38,187 nt of DNA from Paulinella micropora (lineage: Eukaryota; Cercozoa; Imbricatea; Euglyphida), in assembly GCA_009731375.1 (NCBI GenBank), contig BJOX01000132.1, positions 430,545 through 468,731 on the forward strand. Direction: 5' to 3'. The position numbers and the translations under genes are program-made. The notes under the pieces are model-generated. The model was not told the DNA's origin and searched no databases. It was given only the letters and a program-made list of their open reading frames with translations. Shown piece by piece: positions 34,775-38,187 of the stretch; position 1 is the stretch's first letter; each line of letters starts with the position of its first letter.

Positions 34775-34845
34775 GCTCGGAGAGTGCGCCGCCTCATTGC
34801 TGTTCGTCGTATGACTTAGGCGGAGTTTGTAGTCGAGACAGGGGC
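34775..34845 (-). repeat. Shortened Fanzor-family leader
   Basis: On the minus strand: CCCTGTCTCGACTACAAACTCC, GTCATACGACGA and CAATGAGGCGGCGCACTCTC. Compared with 6117-6195 the spacer before the ATG is altered and the coding part ends after seven codons. It is a solo 5' end. Confidence 0.6.
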
Positions 34846-35067
34846 GGGGGGAGAGCGCTCCCTTTTTTTTTCTTCTTCCCTTTCCCTCTCTTAGTTCTCA
34901 GTGCCAGCATGCAAGGGTCGCGCCAAGGCGCTGCGCGCCATGACCAACGTGGGTGCCGGGCACAGCGTCAAAATGTGCCGCCCACGTCGTTGTAGGCGTG
35001 GGTTGCGTTTAGGGGGGGAGGGAGAACAAGACAGATAGTGCTTGATCCTTCCCCTCCCTTTCTCTCC
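34846..35067. other. Unique spacer with partial Rep-C
   Basis: A pyrimidine tract and the first bases of a Rep-C (TTAGTTCTCAGTGCCAGCAT) are followed by about 100 unique GC-rich bases. No gene is seen. Confidence 0.4.
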
Positions 35068-36806
35068 CCGCCCCCTTTCTTTTTTTCTTCTCTCTCCCTG
35101 AGCCCCCTGAGCCCGGGGGGCTCAAAAAACACAGGAAGGGCAAGGGGGGGGGGGAAGAGTGCAGAAGCCACCAAAAAATGCATGAAACGCCTTCACTAAG
35201 CCACCCCGCCCCTCTCCCTCTCTCAGTTCTCAGTAGCAAGTGTACGACTTTGTCGAGCTTTAATTCAGCGTATTTCGCACTTTCTTGGTGTCCCCTCTCC
35301 CCTGCCCCTTCTCTCTCTCTAGTTCTCAGTGCCAAGATTACAACTTTGTCAAGGATTCTTTTATTAATTTTTTTTGTACACCGACGAAGCGCGCCCCTGC
35401 CCCTTCCCCCCCACCCCCAGTCTATCCGCCGGGAGCAGGAGGCAAAGGTATTTGTCGCGTTTTCGTTCCAAGTAGGTAAAAGGTTAACTTTTTCAGAGCA
35501 TAGTTCCTTCTTGTACCAGACCACGACGTCCGCGCCTGTGTAACTGCTTCAAACAGCTAATCCCCGGCACCGAAGTCCATGGACGCTAGAAATGGAACGT
35601 CTGTTTTTGGAGACGCACTGTGACGCACGGTGGCCGAGCCATGACACGGACAGGAAGCAGTCGGAGTAGTGAGGCTTTTGTCCGGGCGATGACCACCGCC
35701 CATCCATCCGCCGCAGGGTCGTGCTGGGGGCACGGTGATCCGCTCCTAGTTTTCAGTGCCCAAGTGTAAGGCCGTCGAGCTTTAATTCAGCGTATTCTTT
35801 TTTGTACTCTCTTGGCGCGCGAGCAGAGCACATACGGTGCCGGCCAGGGTTCTAACATAGGCTACCACAGCGACATGACGTGGACCGGATGCTGCTGCTT
35901 GTGGCAGCCTGCGGGTGCCGTTGAAAATCTCAGGTTGCCGCATGGTTCTCAGTGCCAAGATTAAAACTTTGTCAGGGACTTTTTTTGCGCTGATTTTTGT
36001 GCACAAAAGTTTTTTGTCCACTCTTCATAATCTTCTGACTTTGCGCACGGTGGCTGCGCTATGGCACTGACAGGAAGCCGTCGGGGTAAATGAGGGGGCT
36101 CTTGTCCTCCTGGCACTTTGACCACCGCCCATCCATTCGCCGCAGGTCGTGCTGGAGCACGGTGCTCTGCTCCTAGTTTTCAGTGCCCCGAGCGTAAGAC
36201 CGTCGAGCTTTAATTCAGCGTAAATTACAGAGGCGAAGCGCGCCCCTGCTCCTCCTTCCCTGCCTCTCCCCTCTGCAAGGATATGCGGAAATGTCTGCGG
36301 GAATATGAAAAGTGGAAAGCAACAATTTTTTTTGGAACGCGTTTGCACGCGCTCTGAGGAGGGACGAGGGGAGGGGGGGAGGAATAAGCAGAGGACAAAG
36401 GTGAGAGGGGCGACGAAGGTGAGAGGGGAAACGAAAGTGAGAGGGGCGACGAGAGTGAGAGGGAGGGGGAGGACGTCTTCCTCACGGCGGCCCAGCCGAG
36501 CGTCTGTGTGGGATTTTCTTTTTGCGCAAGTAGATTTTGGCGCCGAATTCGCGCTTACGGCCGTTTCCCCGGGAAGGCTAAGACGTACTGCCCGGCTGAA
36601 CCCTGGCGGGCGCACCCTACCTCCGGACGGCACAATTTGGCGCCAAATTTAGCTGGGGCCGTTCCGGAGGCTAGCAGAGAGATCGGAAGTTTTCCCGCGG
36701 GGAGAAACCCGCGGGCCTTTTACTCGCACAAAATTGTTTTTCGGCCCTCTCACCTTCCCTAGAGGCAGTCAAGTGCAGAGCAAAGGGGAGCGGGGCGACA
36801 AAGGTA
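35068..36806 (+). repeat. Segmental duplication, copy 2
   Basis: Partner of 16997-19128, colinear and in the same orientation. It lacks the 360 bases at 18175-18535: here a Rep-C is joined directly to the Rep-B block at about 36222-36240 with a hybrid junction (AATTACAGAGGCGAAGCGC). Components: Rep-E, Rep-C, pseudogene fragment, two Rep-D/Rep-C units and a Rep-B. Confidence 0.8.
35455..35585 (-). pseudogene. Decayed copy of the 29.9 kb gene fragment
   Basis: Practically identical to 17405-17560, with the same TAG in place of Gln and the same one-base deletion, so both copies were made after the gene was already dead. Confidence 0.6.
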
Positions 36807-36826
36807 AGAGGGGCGACGAAGGTGAG
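36278..36826 (+). repeat. Rep-B copy
   Basis: Head (one change, AAATGTCTGCGG), four minisatellite units including the GGGGAAACGAAA variant, middle and end modules and two further minisatellite units that run into a Rep-E tail. Confidence 0.75.
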
Positions 36827-37640
36827 AGGGCGCAGAAGCTGCAAAAGAAATAAATACATGCAACGCCTCCACAGGTCGGCCTCCCCTCTGTTCATATTTT
36901 TCTGACCCTGCGCACAGTGGCCGAGCTATGGCACGTACAGGACGCCGTCGGGGCCGGCCGGGGCTCTTGTCCTCCTAGCACATTGACCACGGGAGCAGTA
37001 CCATTCGCTCAGGGTCGTGCTGGAGCACGGTCCTCCGCTCCTAGTTTTCAGTGTTCAAGTGTAGGACCGTCGAGTGGGCCGGATGCTGCGGCAGCCGGAA
37101 AGTGCCGTTGCAAGTGTCAAGTGCAATGCCTTGTCGAGCTTTAATTCAGCGTAAATTACGTTTTCTTGGCGCGGCCCCCTCCCCTGCTTTTTCCCTCTCC
37201 CGCTCCCTGCTCTCAGTGCCAATAATAAAACTTTGTCAGAGATTTCTGTTTTTGCGTGATTCTTTTTGGTACACCGGCAAATCGCGCCCCTGCCTCTTCC
37301 CTATGCAAGATATGCGGAAATATCTGCGGGAGTATGACAAGTAGAAAAATATTTTTTTTTGGGACGTGTTTGCACGCGCTCTGAGGAGGGACGAGGGAAG
37401 GGGGTGGATAGCGAAGGACAAGGGGAAGTAGAGAGGAGGGAAGGCACAAGACAAGTTCGGACGCGCCCCGTCGAGCTTAAGGTGTAAGAGGAAGAGAAGG
37501 GAGGGAGCTTCCTCCTTTTCTCTTTCTGCGCACCCCCTCAATTGTACAGAAAATCTCTTTTCAAAACAAAAAGTAAGCTCTCTTTTAAGGCACAGACTAG
37601 CGGCGCTTCCTATTACTTCGTCGTTCTTTTTTTTGTCAGC
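36827..37640 (+). repeat. Rep-E tail, Rep-D/Rep-C units, Rep-B head, gene upstream region
   Basis: A Rep-E tail (to 36873), a Rep-D unit (36905-37060), Rep-C cores (37100-37175 and 37212-37290), a Rep-B head (37303-37395) and about 200 bases of mostly unique sequence. The last part has a pyrimidine-rich acceptor-like TTCTTTTTTTTTGTCAG right before the ATG of the next gene. Confidence 0.6.
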
Positions 37641-37871
37641 ATGGATATAAGAAACTTATTTAAGGAAAGTGTGAAGAAGCAGCGCAATCTCGTAGCAGAC
37701 GCGCCGTGCCCCAGCAATAAATGCAAGCTGGAAGAAATTCCATTGGAACTGCCGCCTGGGCCTCATATCTTGGACGAAGTTAAAGATTTCCTGTACACTT
37801 ATACCCTACCCGACGCGAACACCATGCCTAGACGCTTTGCACCCGAACTGAATTGGATCAGTCTGTCGCCA
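37641..37871 (+). CDS. 5' part of an unidentified gene, truncated at a G-run
   Basis: Starts MDIRNLFKESVKKQRN and stays protein-like for about 76 codons (DAPCPSNKCKLEEIPLEL, PHILDEVKDFLYTYTL, MPRRFAPELNWISLS). The frame then enters an 11-base G-run and repeat sequence ending in a reverse Rep-C, so the gene is broken there. Two Cys (PCPSNKC) could be half of a metal site. No family is recognised. The ATG directly follows an acceptor-like TTTGTCAG, so an upstream exon is possible. Confidence 0.5.
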
Positions 37872-38187
37872 GGGGGGGGGGGCGCGTCTTTTAGGTGTCT
37901 CGACAGAGGGGAGAGTGAGGGGCGCGCTGAAAAAGTACAATCTACGCCGAATTAAAATTCGACAGTCTTAGGCTTTGGTACTCGAGGGAAAGCCTGCCGG
38001 GCCCCCCAATCCATGCACTTGTCTGAGAACTAGCAGCACACCCCTTCCTTCCTCGTGCGCCCGTCCGAGAAGAAGGAGCAGCGGTGAGAGGGGCGCCCCC
38101 CGTTCTCTTTCCCCCTCCCCCTTATCTTCTCGCTCCCTCCGAAGGGGGAGGGAGTGCGCAAGACTTGTCCTTTGCATAATAAAAAAA
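37872..38187. repeat. G-run, reverse Rep-C, Rep-I and Rep-A second half
   Basis: After the G-run there is a reverse Rep-C (about 37920-37982), a Rep-I (CATGCACTTGTCTGAGAAC, GAAGGAGCAG) and the interior and start of the second half of a Rep-A (GAGTGCGCAAGACTTGTC) running off the window. No gene is seen. Confidence 0.6.

Overview
The window looks like nuclear DNA of a eukaryotic protist (alga, amoeba or similar) or a repeat-rich stretch related to large eukaryotic DNA viruses. Several genes make best sense with short GT-AG introns (about 63, 68 and 101 nt). The recognisable domains are F-box, leucine-rich repeat, MYND zinc finger and a eukaryote-type TnpB/Fanzor relic. There are no bacterial operons, ribosome-binding sites or tRNA/rRNA genes. 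F-box, MYND, BRO-like and Fanzor genes together are also typical of giant viruses, but coding density here is far too low for an ordinary viral genome. I cannot name the organism. Seven runs of N interrupt the sequence, most of them next to poly-G or poly-C.

Most of the window is a mosaic of short repeat families, which I name here for reference. Rep-A is a fold-back element of about 430-530 bp with near-perfect 20-nt inverted arms. Rep-B is a GC-rich unit carrying an 18-bp minisatellite, often in tandem. Rep-C is an 80-bp core built on CTCAGTGCCAAG and CTTTGTC, found dozens of times on both strands. Rep-D is a 5' extension of Rep-C with a tRNA-like start. Rep-E carries a GAGCCC hairpin. Rep-F is the motif GGGAGCCCACAGAT followed by a long G/C run. 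Rep-G is a GC double hairpin found only inside the Fanzor relics. Rep-H and Rep-I are smaller families. Pyrimidine- or purine-only tracts separate them.

Layout: 1-3.1 kb is repeats, including a Rep-B tandem array. 3.1-5.3 kb holds a duplicated gene fragment and a minus-strand 393-aa protein gene with a homopolymer frameshift near its end. 6.0-8.1 kb is an F-box/LRR gene between two 300-bp direct repeats. 10.7-11.9 kb is a probable three-exon gene. 13.9-16.5 kb holds a BRO/KilA-like coiled-coil gene and a decayed inverted paralogue; a third fragment lies at 27.4 kb. 17.0-19.1 kb is one copy of a segmental duplication whose other copy is at 35.1-36.8 kb. 19.1-20.4 and 22.5-22.8 kb are two complementary, decayed Fanzor (TnpB-like RNA-guided nuclease) genes broken at the Rep-G hairpins. 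24.45-24.95 kb is a MYND zinc-finger gene. 29.85-30.15 kb is a gene fragment whose two worse copies lie in the segmental duplication. 31.25-33.0 kb is a secreted Cys-rich protein gene preceded by a truncated paralogue. 33.4-34.8 kb is an F-box/zinc-ribbon gene broken by a frameshift plus a further ORF with an in-frame stop. 37.6 kb is the 5' end of a gene cut off by a G-run and repeats.

The genes do not form a pathway. The picture is a gene-poor graveyard of duplicated, lineage-specific families (F-box, BRO-like, secreted Cys-rich) reshaped by small repeats. The most interesting system is the Fanzor family: its conserved 5' leader occurs at five or more sites, including both direct repeats flanking the F-box/LRR gene, and its coding remnants are joined through a palindromic double hairpin.
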